DNA of 11,414 nt from Methanobacterium sp. (GTDB lineage Archaea > Methanobacteriota > Methanobacteria > Methanobacteriales > Methanobacteriaceae): NCBI GenBank assembly GCA_028700095.1, contig JAQVTJ010000049.1, forward strand, positions 1-11,414, in the 5' to 3' direction. A model generated the notes under the pieces. The model saw only the letters and a program-made list of their open reading frames with translations. It had not been told where the DNA came from and searched no databases. Made by a program: the position numbers and the translations under genes. This document shows positions 1-6,706 of this stretch, piece after piece (the stretch's first letter is position 1; each line of letters starts with the position of its first letter).

Positions 1-17
1 TTTGTATTCCCGTCTAA

Positions 18-242
18 ATAAGTAAAAGAGAGAAAAGATTTCTTTTTTGTTTAAAATTTTCTATTAATTACATAGAAAATTATTTAGAAATTTTAATAAG
101 GGAATATGATGTATTTATAATTAAAGATAAAACATCTGCTATTAAAATATATATAGATGTGAAAATGTTTACCTACAAAAATATTATTAGTAAATTTAAA
201 GATAAAATAAAAAGTTTTATACATATATCAGTAAAATTTTAA
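18..242 (+). pseudogene. possible 3' remnant of an unidentified gene
   Basis: An open stretch of about 74 codons runs from just after a TAA at 15-17 to a TAA at 240-242. It has no convincing start codon or ribosome binding site at its 5' end; the first ATG in frame lies more than halfway in. The translation is mixed polar and hydrophobic (it contains REYDVFIIKDK and IYIDVK) and does not look like pure low-complexity AT translation. I recognise no family. In DNA this AT-rich an open run of this length is uncommon but not impossible by chance. The simplest reading is the tail of a decayed or frameshifted gene that starts left of the window. It ends about 55 nt before the receiver gene. Confidence 0.25.
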
Positions 243-280
243 ATTTGATAAATGTTATAATAATTCCAATTTTTACATTA

Positions 281-290
281 AGGAGATGAT
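281..290 (+). promoter_or_regulatory. ribosome binding site of the first receiver gene
   Basis: AGGAGATGAT lies 6 nt before the ATG at 297. It closely matches the archaeal anti-Shine-Dalgarno complement GGAGGTGAT. It fixes the start of the receiver gene. Confidence 0.75.
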
Positions 291-296
291 ATTTAT

Positions 297-740
297 ATGA
301 ACACAACTATTAATAATCCTATTGAAATATTACTTGTGGAGGACAATCCTGGCGATGTTCGTTTGGTAAAAGAAGTATTTAAAGATGCTAAGATATTTAA
401 TTCAATGCAAGTTGCATATGATGGAGAAGCAGCAATGGATATCCTTCGTAAAAAAGGCCAATACAGCGATGCAGCTAATCCTGATCTGATATTATTAGAT
501 TTAAACCTTCCAAAAAAGGATGGACGCGAAGTTTTAAGAGAAATTAAAAATGATGAAAATCTTAAATGTATTCCTGTTGTAATACTCACAACATCAAATG
601 CAGAGGAAGATCTCATAGAAACATATAAAATGAATGCAAATTGTTACATAACAAAACCTGTAGATCTTGATCAATTCATAAACGTTGTGAAATCCATTGA
701 AAATTTTTGGTTAAGCATTGGAAAACTACCCACAAGGTGA
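297..740 (+). CDS. stand-alone response regulator receiver protein (CheY/Rcp1-like)
   Basis: A 147-residue single-domain receiver. The protein has the acidic pair E15-D16 (VEDNPGD, the Rcp1-type signature), the phosphoacceptor D68 (LILLDLNLPKKDG), the switch threonine T98 and the conserved K120-P121 (ITKPVDL). All residues needed for phosphorylation are therefore present. The domain fills residues 8-135 and no DNA-binding or enzymatic output domain follows, so it should act by protein contact or as a phosphate shuttle in the cytoplasm. The ATG is supported by a good ribosome binding site. Its TGA stop is embedded in the ribosome binding site of the next gene, so the two genes are probably one operon with coupled translation. 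Rcp1-type receivers usually pair with histidine kinases of the phytochrome/PAS type; no kinase is visible here. Confidence 0.93.
   Translation: MNTTINNPIEILLVEDNPGDVRLVKEVFKDAKIFNSMQVAYDGEAAMDILRKKGQYSDAANPDLILLDLNLPKKDGREVLREIKNDENLKCIPVVILTTSNAEEDLIETYKMNANCYITKPVDLDQFINVVKSIENFWLSIGKLPTR
734..740 (+). promoter_or_regulatory. ribosome binding site overlapping the upstream stop codon
   Basis: AAGGTGA ends exactly with the TGA stop of the preceding receiver gene and lies 5 nt before the ATG at 746. It selects 746 over an earlier ATG at 707, which would overlap the upstream gene and has no ribosome binding site. The overlap suggests translational coupling. Confidence 0.7.
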
Positions 741-745
741 ATATA

Positions 746-1636
746 ATGGATAAAAAGATGCATATTTTACTTATTGAAGATAATCCTGGAGATGCATTCA
801 TAATAAATGAAATGCTTAAAGAGATTTATGATAATGATTTTGAACTTGTACATTTCACACGGATAAAAGAGGGATTGGAATATGTAAATGAAGATATAGA
901 CATCATGTTATTGGATCTAAATCTTCCAGACAGCCAAGGAATTGATACATTTAATTCAATGAACAAATATGCTCCTGAATTACCTATAATAATTTTAACA
1001 GGATTATTAGATGAGGATCTTGCTATAAATATAGTATCAGAAGGTGCACAAGATTATCTAGTTAAGGGACAAATAGATAAGCAACTTCTTTCAAGGTCAA
1101 TAAAATATTCTATAGAACGTAAACGTATTGAAATTGATCTTAGAAAAAGTGAAGAGAAATATAGATTAATGGTAGAAAAGTTAGAATCTGGACTCTTTTT
1201 AATTGATGCACAAAATAAAATTAATTATGTAAACAGTCAAATGGCTGATATGTTAGGCTATAAAAAAGATGATCTTCTAAATAAAAATATATTTAATTTT
1301 ATAGAAAAAAATTATAGAAAAGTCTTTAAAAAACATTTAAAAGTAAATGATAAACATATAGGCCAAACATATGAAATACAATTTATAAATAAAAATGATA
1401 CAACATTATGGTTTCTAGTATCAACAAATCCTTTAAATAAAGTAACAGGTGAATATATTGGTGCAATTTCAATAATGACAGATATAACTGCACGTAAAGG
1501 AATGAAAAAATCTATAATGGATGCAATGGTAGAAAAGGATAAAGATTTCTTCTATATAATGGGAAATATGGTTGAAGCTGTAAAACCATTAATACAAAAG
1601 GAATATGTAGAGGATTTCCAGGATAAATTCACATAA
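746..1636 (+). CDS. receiver-PAS two-domain signalling protein
   Basis: A 296-residue protein counted from the ATG at 746. Residues 5-125 form a receiver domain with acidic E11-D12 (IEDNPGD), phosphoacceptor D57 (IMLLDLNLPDSQG), T85 and K107. A short helical linker of coiled-coil type (about 125-140, with EEKYRLMVEKL) leads into a PAS domain at about 140-250; it has the usual start (SGLFLIDAQNKINYVN), the GYKKDDLLNKNIF segment and the ending GAISIMTDIT. The last 45 residues are predicted helical and carry no histidine-kinase, GGDEF or DNA-binding motif. Many methanogen proteins of this layout continue into a HisKA-type kinase; this one stops. It probably integrates a phosphorylation signal and a small-ligand or redox signal and passes it on by protein contact. 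It shares an operon with the receiver just upstream. Confidence 0.9.
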   Translation: MDKKMHILLIEDNPGDAFIINEMLKEIYDNDFELVHFTRIKEGLEYVNEDIDIMLLDLNLPDSQGIDTFNSMNKYAPELPIIILTGLLDEDLAINIVSEGAQDYLVKGQIDKQLLSRSIKYSIERKRIEIDLRKSEEKYRLMVEKLESGLFLIDAQNKINYVNSQMADMLGYKKDDLLNKNIFNFIEKNYRKVFKKHLKVNDKHIGQTYEIQFINKNDTTLWFLVSTNPLNKVTGEYIGAISIMTDITARKGMKKSIMDAMVEKDKDFFYIMGNMVEAVKPLIQKEYVEDFQDKFT

Positions 1637-1675
1637 AAACATCCCATACTCCTTTTATTAACTATATAATACTAA

Positions 1676-1717
1676 TTTTTTTTATAAAATAGATAAAACT
1701 AATTTTTATATTTTTTT
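1676..1717 (+). terminator. T-run terminator behind the receiver operon
   Basis: Two T-runs follow the stop codon: eight T at 1676-1683 and seven T at 1711-1717. Archaeal termination relies on U-runs in the transcript, so these are good candidates for the end of the receiver/REC-PAS mRNA. No GC-rich hairpin is present or needed. Confidence 0.5.
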
Positions 1718-1792
1718 AGATTATTACAAATTATATCATATTTGGATATTATAATAACCAATTACATATAAAAAAAATGGATTATTATAGTT

Positions 1793-2337
1793 TTAAAATC
1801 CCCATTTATCCTTCCAAGGTATATTAAGATCATTCCTTCTATATTTATATTTAAATAATATTATAATAACGAAGAATATGTAAAATACAACTGATAGATA
1901 ATATAATAAATTAGACCAAATATCTGATACTTGAAGGATATTTATAGGAACATACCAGTATAAAAACAAACCATAAATGGCTGTTAAGCCGTATAACCCC
2001 AATATAGCGTTTTATTAGTATACCTCCGCCACATCGATACACCAGTAAATAAGAAGTATGTACCAAATAAACTAAAAATATATGAAAAGAAGTCGAAATG
2101 AGGTATACAATTTTTTATACCGATTAGTATGCAAAATATCCCCAGATAGATGTTAGAATTTGTTTCTTTAGGTGCGGTTTTAATAATGTTTTCAGTATTT
2201 TCTATGTATATAGGTTGTCCTGAGGCAGCTATGACTTTACATAGACCAAATCTTATTTCTCGCCTATATTCAATGTTCATTACAGCATTTGCTCCAAGTG
2301 CAGATGTTTCTTCTTTTAATTTTCCATTTATATCCAT
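1793..2337 (-). pseudogene. frameshifted small membrane protein with a YbjQ-like N-terminus
   Basis: Two overlapping minus-strand frames together form one protein of about 180 residues. The first part (2337 down to 1984) begins with a segment resembling the second half of the YbjQ/UPF0145 family (LGANAVMNIEY, then FGLCKVIAASGQPIYIE). Two hydrophobic segments follow (around NIYLGIFCILIGI and FFSYIFSLFGTYFLF). It then runs to a stop just after YWGYTA. The second frame resumes with GLYGLTAIYGLFLYW and carries two more hydrophobic segments. Adding one G to the four-G run at about 1996-1999 joins both frames smoothly as YWGLYGLTAIYG. There is no clear ribosome binding site before 2337, an in-frame stop lies 18 nt upstream, and the usual first half of UPF0145 proteins is missing. 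The gene may thus also be truncated at its start. The family assignment is tentative; the function is unknown. Confidence 0.6.
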
Positions 2338-2368
2338 TATTATAATATAATTTTAGGAGTTTGATGTT

Positions 2369-2725
2369 ATGTCTATAAGGGCGGCAGTAGCAAGTAATGA
2401 TGGAAAAGTTATTAATCAACATTTTGGACATGCTAAGCAATTTTTAATTTTTGATATTGATAAAAATGGAAATAATAAGTTTATTGAAATTAGAAAAAAT
2501 ATTCCATTATGTAGTGGGGGAAATCATACATTAGATGGTTTTAAAAATACATTAGATATATTAAAAAATATTCACATTGTACTGGTAAGTCAGATTGGGC
2601 ATGGAGCATCACAAAACCTGCTATCAAATGGAATTCAACCCTTTATAATGCCCATATTTATTGATGAAGCACTTGAAAAAATAGGAAATAAAATAGTAGA
2701 ATTAAATAAAAAAGACAGACTATGA
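2369..2725 (+). CDS. NifX/NifB C-terminal-like (dinitrogenase FeMo-cofactor family) protein
   Basis: A 118-residue protein covering a complete Nitro_FeMo-Co domain, the small fold shared by NifX, NafY, the C-terminus of NifB and the methanogen protein MTH1175. Visible hallmarks are the opening AVASNDGKVINQHFGHAKQFLIFDID (residues 6-31; HFGHA is typical), R42...P46-x-C48 followed by H53 (IPLCSGGNHTLDGF), and the glycine-rich SQIGHGASQNLLSNGI (74-89). In nitrogen fixers these bind Fe-S precursors or FeMo-cofactor. Many non-fixing methanogens carry copies of unproven role, probably in handling iron-sulfur clusters. No nif genes are near, so a cofactor-carrier role is an inference. AGGAG at 2355-2359, 9 nt before the ATG, supports the start. 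It is divergent from the broken membrane-protein gene, only 31 nt away. Confidence 0.88.
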   Translation: MSIRAAVASNDGKVINQHFGHAKQFLIFDIDKNGNNKFIEIRKNIPLCSGGNHTLDGFKNTLDILKNIHIVLVSQIGHGASQNLLSNGIQPFIMPIFIDEALEKIGNKIVELNKKDRL

Positions 2726-2832
2726 ATATAGTTTATAAATAATTAACAAGTAATTTTCATTTTCAAAATATATCCCAATTTAATATATATATGATTATTT
2801 TTTTAATTAATTTCTTAAAAAAAAATTTTGAG

Positions 2833-2849
2833 GTTTTTTAGTTTTTTTA
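2833..2849 (+). terminator. possible T-run terminator behind the NifX-like gene
   Basis: Two T-runs of six and seven separated by AG lie about 110 nt after the NifX-like stop and before the cysK promoter region. This fits a U-run archaeal terminator. In DNA this AT-rich the call is only moderate. Confidence 0.3.
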
Positions 2850-2865
2850 TAATAACAAAAATATT

Positions 2866-2881
2866 TATAACAATTGTTATA
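2866..2881. promoter_or_regulatory. 16-nt perfect palindrome upstream of cysK
   Basis: TATAACAATTGTTATA is perfectly self-complementary, includes two G/C pairs, and lies about 50 nt before the cysK ATG. It overlaps a TATA-like stretch (ATATTTATAA, 2861-2870). A dimeric archaeal regulator binding here would block promoter recognition. The operator role is an inference from position and symmetry; I do not recognise the regulator. Confidence 0.35.
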
Positions 2882-2931
2882 TAATTATGGTTATGGAATA
2901 TTTAAAAATATAATAATAAGAAGGTGAAAAT

Positions 2932-3895
2932 ATGGTGAAAATACCTAAAATAACTAGGGGAATTTTAAATAATATAACTGAAACTATAGGAAACACCCCA
3001 ATAGTTAGATTAAATAAATTAACAGAAGGGTTAAATGCAGATATAGTGGTTAAACTCGAATCCTTCAATCCATTATCAAGTGTTAAAGATAGAATTGGTG
3101 TTGCATTAGTTGAAGCAGGGGAAGAAGAGGGTATAATAAATAAAGATACTGTTCTTATTGAACCTAAAAGTGGAAATACTGGGATAGCACTTGCATTTGT
3201 AGCAGCACAAAGAGGATATAAACTCATACTAACTATGCCTGACACAATGTCAATTGAGAGAAGAAAACTTTTAACATTATTAGGGGCGGAAATTGTTTTA
3301 ACCCCTGGATCTAAAGGTATGGGCGGAGCAATTGCCAAGGCTGAAGAATTAGCTAAAGAAATATCTGGAGCTGTAATACCTCAACAATTTAAAAATTTAG
3401 CTAATCCTAAGATCCACAGAGAAACAACAGCTCATGAAATTTGGAGAGATACAAATGGAAAAATAGACATATTAGTATCTGGAGCAGGAACAGGGGGAAC
3501 AATAACGGTGTTGGTCAGACACTTAAAGAGCTTAAACCAGAAGTCAAATTAGTAGCAGTTGAACCATTAACATCCCCAATATTATCACAAGGTAAATCTG
3601 GACCTCATAAAATACAGGGTATTGGACCAGGATTCATACCTGCAGTGCTTCAAAGAGAACTTATAGATGAAATTATAACAGTTTCTGATGAAGATGCTGC
3701 AAAAACACTTCTAGCACTAGCAAGAGAAGAAGGTATACTTGCAGGTATATCCTCTGGAGCAGCAACATATGCAACATTACAATTGCAAAAAAAGAAGAAA
3801 ATAAAGATAAACTTATAGTTGTTATTCTACCAGATACTGGTGAAAGATATTTGAGTATGGATTGGATATTTGAAGATATATTCAAAACAACATAA
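2932..3895 (+). pseudogene. cysK: cysteine synthase (O-acetylserine sulfhydrylase), two frameshifts
   Basis: A near full-length CysK: 321 residues if two missing bases are restored, which is the family's usual length. The family makes cysteine from O-acetylserine and sulfide with PLP. Visible are the PLP lysine K52 (NPLSSVKDR), the GNTG loop, SIERRKLLTLLGA, SGAGTGGT (phosphate-binding), GPHKIQGIGPGFIP, AGISSGAA and the C-terminal LPDTGERYLS. The first frame breaks at the GG of 3507-3508: one extra G restores TITGVGQTLKELKP. The second break is at the AA of 3781-3782: one extra A restores LQIAKKEENKDKLIVVILPDTG up to the TAA at 3893-3895. In addition the PTSGNTG asparagine loop reads PKSGNTG: codon AAA at 3166-3168 replaces the substrate-contacting Thr. 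A ribosome binding site (AAGGTGA, 2921-2927) precedes the ATG. As written it cannot make an active enzyme. Sequencing error is the alternative for the indels, but not for the Thr-to-Lys change. Confidence 0.93.
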
Positions 3896-3918
3896 TTACT
3901 AGATAATATAAATTAATC

Positions 3919-3961
3919 AATTATAAAAAAAATATAATTTATCAATATTTTTTTTATAATT
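3919..3961. terminator. 17-bp inverted repeat with T8, terminator of cysK
   Basis: The arm at 3919-3935 pairs perfectly with 3945-3961, leaving a 9-nt loop (3936-3944). The right arm contains eight consecutive T (3948-3955) and the left arm eight consecutive A, so the element offers a U-run to transcripts from either side. It sits 24 nt after the cysK stop. All pairs are A-T, so the hairpin itself is weak; the U-run is probably the active part. Confidence 0.5.
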
Positions 3962-4713
3962 TGAAACATTTCATAATATTATAAAATTGACATACTAAAA
4001 TTTTAATTTATAAATTTCATAACAATTTTTACACACCCCCAGAAAAATGAAATATTTAGAATATTTTTAAAAATTAGAAATTTATATTATTTTATTTATG
4101 AGAATTAATAAAAATTTAGCTTTATTAGTATAATTTTTATATATTATAGTAATGTTAAATAAAATTGTTATTTATACATGTAAATCAACCATTTAGGGTA
4201 TATGTAGCAAGTTAAAATTAGGTGATTAGACAAATTTTAATTTATAAGGAAATTTTTATAATAATTATAATATTTTTAAATAGTAATTTCATCACTAGTA
4301 AAGGATAATATTAAAAATTTTTATAATCATAATACATATTTTATGAATACACTCGATTGATTGAATTCTAACAAAAAAAATCTTAATTATAAAAAATCTG
4401 CCTAAAAAAATTTTTGTCAATGAAAATATAAAAATAAAATATGTTTTATACAAATGAAGTATCTTTATTTATTTCCACAAAAAGATTATTGTATAATATC
4501 AGATCCAGATCTACTAATATTTCGAATAAAATATTATAAAACAAATATTCCATAGTTTTTACTATATATAATATTATAATAAACAAATATAAAATCAGTA
4601 GCGAATTTTATGATGTAATACAATAGATATTATTTCGATTAATTATGGAAAATGGAGTGTATGTAACAAATAAAATCGCTTTAAAGATCCATTAAATGTT
4701 AATGAGAAAAATT

Positions 4714-4721
4714 AGAGGTGA
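4714..4721 (+). promoter_or_regulatory. ribosome binding site deciding the cupin start
   Basis: AGAGGTGA lies 5 nt before the ATG at 4727. The alternative GTG at 4718 lies inside this motif and so cannot be the start. The cupin therefore begins at 4727. Confidence 0.7.
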
Positions 4722-4726
4722 ATATT

Positions 4727-5065
4727 ATGAAAATAGTAGAAATTGCTGATGTAAAATCTTCTCCAAATCCACATGGAGTAGATGCACGTAAAATATACGA
4801 TACAGAAAATGCATTAACAGTCCATATGACTATAAAACCAGGTGAATCATTAAAAAGACATATAACTCCTGTTGATGTATTTTTTTATGTTCTTGAAGGC
4901 GAAGGTATTGTAGAAGTTGGTGAAGAAAGACAGTTAGTTAAAAAAGATTCATTAATTGAAAGTCCTAAAAACATAGTTCATTGCTGGTACAATGAAAGCG
5001 ATTCCGATCTTCGTATTCTTGTAATAAAAGTTCCAAAACCATTGCAAGACACAAAAATCCTATAA
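4727..5065 (+). CDS. small single-domain cupin protein
   Basis: A 112-residue protein forming one cupin_2 barrel. Cupin motif 1 is visible at residues 39-60 (PGESLKRHITPVDVFFYVLEGEG) and motif 2 at 70-89 (VKKDSLIESPKNIVHCWYN). Of the usual metal ligands, H45 and H85 are kept. The second His of the HxH pair is Thr (T47), and the acidic position is Asp (D50) or shifted. Metal binding may therefore be altered or absent. The substrate cannot be told from sequence. The gene is followed by the remnant of a 4Fe-4S protein; small cupins often neighbour such redox proteins in anaerobes, which suggests the cupin has outlived its partner here. The start is set by the ribosome binding site at 4714-4721. 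Confidence 0.85.
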   Translation: MKIVEIADVKSSPNPHGVDARKIYDTENALTVHMTIKPGESLKRHITPVDVFFYVLEGEGIVEVGEERQLVKKDSLIESPKNIVHCWYNESDSDLRILVIKVPKPLQDTKIL

Positions 5066-5134
5066 CCGACATAGTTTAAATGAATAAAATATGTTAAAAG
5101 TAAGTATCATATTAAACTCATTTTTAAACTTTCA

Positions 5135-5347
5135 GTGAATGAAGACATTTTAAACCTTGAGGAGAATAATTTAACAGTACGTAGATAAGCTAACATGAAT
5201 TTTTAAAACTCAGAACATCAATTTAAATAGTACAGATGGAAGTTCCATGTTTTATAGGTATTGAAATTATGGTAGAAGAGATTTTAAAAAAGCTCAAAAA
5301 ATATAATAATTGAAGATTATAGTATTTCAATAGTTTGTGAAATAATA
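5135..5347 (+). pseudogene. eroded remnant of a 4Fe-4S protein C-terminus
   Basis: All three plus frames carry pieces of one recognisable C-terminal block, in the right order. At 5135-5173: VNEDILNLEENNL. At 5178-5234: YVDKLT, then a stop codon TGA where Glu is expected (5196-5198), then IFKTQNINLNST. At 5236-5310: MEVPCFIGIEIMVEEILKK. At 5309-5347: IEDYSISIVCEII. This matches the end of the ferredoxin-like proteins of methanogens and clostridia that carry N-terminal 4Fe-4S clusters and end in a block like YxEKLxxIF...VHMEVPCCxGLxxIVxxALKK...ISIxGEI. I cite that family pattern from memory. The N-terminal cluster-binding part and the middle of the gene are missing. At least three frame changes and one nonsense codon make this a true relic and not a base-calling slip. 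Confidence 0.6.
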
Positions 5348-5354
5348 TTTTTTT

Positions 5355-5380
5355 CTTCGTTATATGAGCCTATAACGAAG
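5355..5380. repeat. perfect 10-bp inverted repeat (hairpin)
   Basis: CTTCGTTATA (5355-5364) and TATAACGAAG (5371-5380) are exact reverse complements around a 6-nt loop, TGAGCC. Each arm has three G/C pairs, unusual in this spacer. A T7 run (5348-5354) lies on the 5' side, so the arrangement is not a classical terminator for plus-strand transcription. It could be an operator, an RNA hairpin or an insertion scar. It comes directly after the Fe-S remnant. Confidence 0.55.
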
Positions 5381-5536
5381 TAAATACGCACACTCTATAA
5401 AAATCTATAAAATCCATAATAATAATTTTATTTTTATCTATTAATATTTTATTACTTAATATATGATATTATTTTATATATTATAACTTTTAACATTTTA
5501 TCAAGGATGAATTAACATAGTAAAAAAAAGTGGGAT
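5381..5536. other. AT-rich spacer upstream of the membrane protein
   Basis: No gene is visible here. AAGGATGA at 5503-5510 looks like a ribosome binding site. The codon expected for a start, ATA at 5517-5519, is not a normal start. One base is also missing in the following A-run if the frame is to continue into KKKWDVLIINDF. This hints at a damaged original start of the membrane protein gene. Confidence 0.35.
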
Positions 5537-6384
5537 GTGTTAATTATTAATGATTTTATTAAAGCTTTTAATATAATTGATAAAAATGGGAGTTTCATTT
5601 TATTAATAATTATAGGTACTATATTAGGTTTTATATTCAACCCAATTATGTGTTAAGTCTAGATTATTATATGGTAAATATTCTGATTTTATTTATTATC
5701 ATTTTATTTAATTCTTTTGTTTTAATAATAATAATAATAATAATAATTAACAAAACTAGAAATACACTGTTTAACTCATCTCTAATAAGTGTTAGTGAAT
5801 TGTTAAAGAAGCTTTTTTTTGAAATATTATTAATAAACATTATATTTTCAACATTAATATCAATTACTGGATTAACTTCTTTTATAGGGATCTATTTCAT
5901 TCCTCTTTTCATAGACCTAAGTAATAATTTTAATTTTATGCTGCAATATGTATGGTTTTTAGCGTTTCCATGTTTTATTATTTTTATTTTTACTATAAAT
6001 TCTATAATTATAAAACAAAATACTATTATATCTGCATTAAAAGAGACAAGCTTTTTAATGCAAAGAATAAGCCTAAAAAAGTTAATAATAATTGTTATTC
6101 CTGTAGGGTTAAATTTAATATTTATGTTTACAATTCCATTACTTACATTTTTAACATCTTATCCAGCATTCATATACACTGTTATACTTGCAACTTGTGC
6201 ATATATAGATATTACGGATAATAAAGAAATAATGTCTAAAAAAATAGAAATACCTAAAATAGTTTCTAAAAAAAGTGGATATACAAAAATAGCACAAAGT
6301 ACCATATCTAAACCATCTTCTATTACCCCTCCAAATGAGATTAAACTCTGCCAATATAATATTAAATGTTTACAAATCATTTAA
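5537..6384 (+). pseudogene. multi-pass membrane protein, frameshifted near its N-terminus
   Basis: The N-terminal part (GTG at 5537, stop at 5654-5656) reads MLIINDFIKAFNIIDKNG followed by a first hydrophobic segment ending GFIFNPIMC. The downstream frame, open from 5650 to 6384, carries at least four more hydrophobic stretches of about 20 or more residues, then a polar Lys/Ser/Pro-rich tail. Adding one base at about 5650-5651 joins them into one protein of about 280 residues. An (AAT)8 tract at 5724-5747 encodes eight Ile in a row inside a membrane segment. Near the end, another frame is open from 6335 to 6484 (SFKALSVGVDDNLQSESERFF), so a second frameshift in the tail is possible. I recognise no family. 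It probably lay in the cytoplasmic membrane; its role is unknown. Confidence 0.55.
5724..5747 (+). repeat. (AAT)8 trinucleotide repeat
   Basis: Eight uninterrupted AAT units, read in the protein frame as ATA codons, encode a run of eight isoleucines in a membrane-spanning segment. Unit gain or loss would keep the frame and only lengthen or shorten the hydrophobic run. Confidence 0.85.
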
Positions 6385-6706
6385 GGCGTTATCAGTAGGT
6401 GTGGATGATAATTTACAATCAGAAAGTGAAAGATTTTTTATATCACAATCCATATCCATTTATCCTAATTACACCTTTTTTTAATAAATAATATAAAAAA
6501 AAATTAAAAAAAATAATCAAATAGATATCATATTCTAGACAACTTAAACCAATAATCCCAAATATTATACAAATATCAATGTAAATACACTATTTACCAT
6601 ATAAATTAATAGAATTATTTTGGGTATAAAAAAATATTATCTATAAATATTATTATGAGTATAGAAAATCTAAGAGTACATTAAATATCAAAACAAAATT
6701 ATTAAT
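6385..6706. other. spacer between the membrane protein and the SMR transporter
   Basis: The first 100 nt may still be eroded coding sequence (an open frame to a TAA at 6482-6484). A T7 run at 6476-6482 is a plausible U-run terminator. The remainder is very AT-rich, with a short inverted repeat GTAAAT/ATTTAC at 6581-6597 and a TATA-like CTATAAATAT at 6641-6650 that could be the transporter promoter. I find no guanidine riboswitch motifs (no ACGR hairpin loops). Confidence 0.4.

Larger units (their letters stand above)
3896..4726. other. long AT-rich spacer without a recognisable gene
   Basis: About 830 nt between the broken cysK and the cupin gene. It holds the cysK terminator repeat (3919-3961). 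Otherwise it contains only short open runs, for example a 33-codon frame at 4454-4555 and a frame at 4600-4695 interrupted by TAG. None has a ribosome binding site or recognisable protein similarity. It may contain eroded gene remnants, given the state of the neighbours, but I cannot identify any. No RNA gene is apparent. Confidence 0.6.

Noticed and set aside
3507..3508. Programmed frameshift in cysK
   Set aside because: No slippery heptamer or downstream structure, and a second unrelated shift follows at 3781; single-base deletions explain both.
4454..4555. A 33-codon open frame in the cysK-cupin spacer
   Set aside because: No ribosome binding site, no recognisable sequence, and short enough to occur by chance.
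4600..4695. An open stretch ending in ENGVYVTNKIALKIH just before the cupin gene
   Set aside because: It looks somewhat protein-like but is interrupted by TAG and I cannot assign it to any family; not reported as a gene remnant.
6385..6706. Guanidine riboswitch before the SMR gene
   Set aside because: No ACGR loops or conserved ykkC-type elements are visible on the plus strand.
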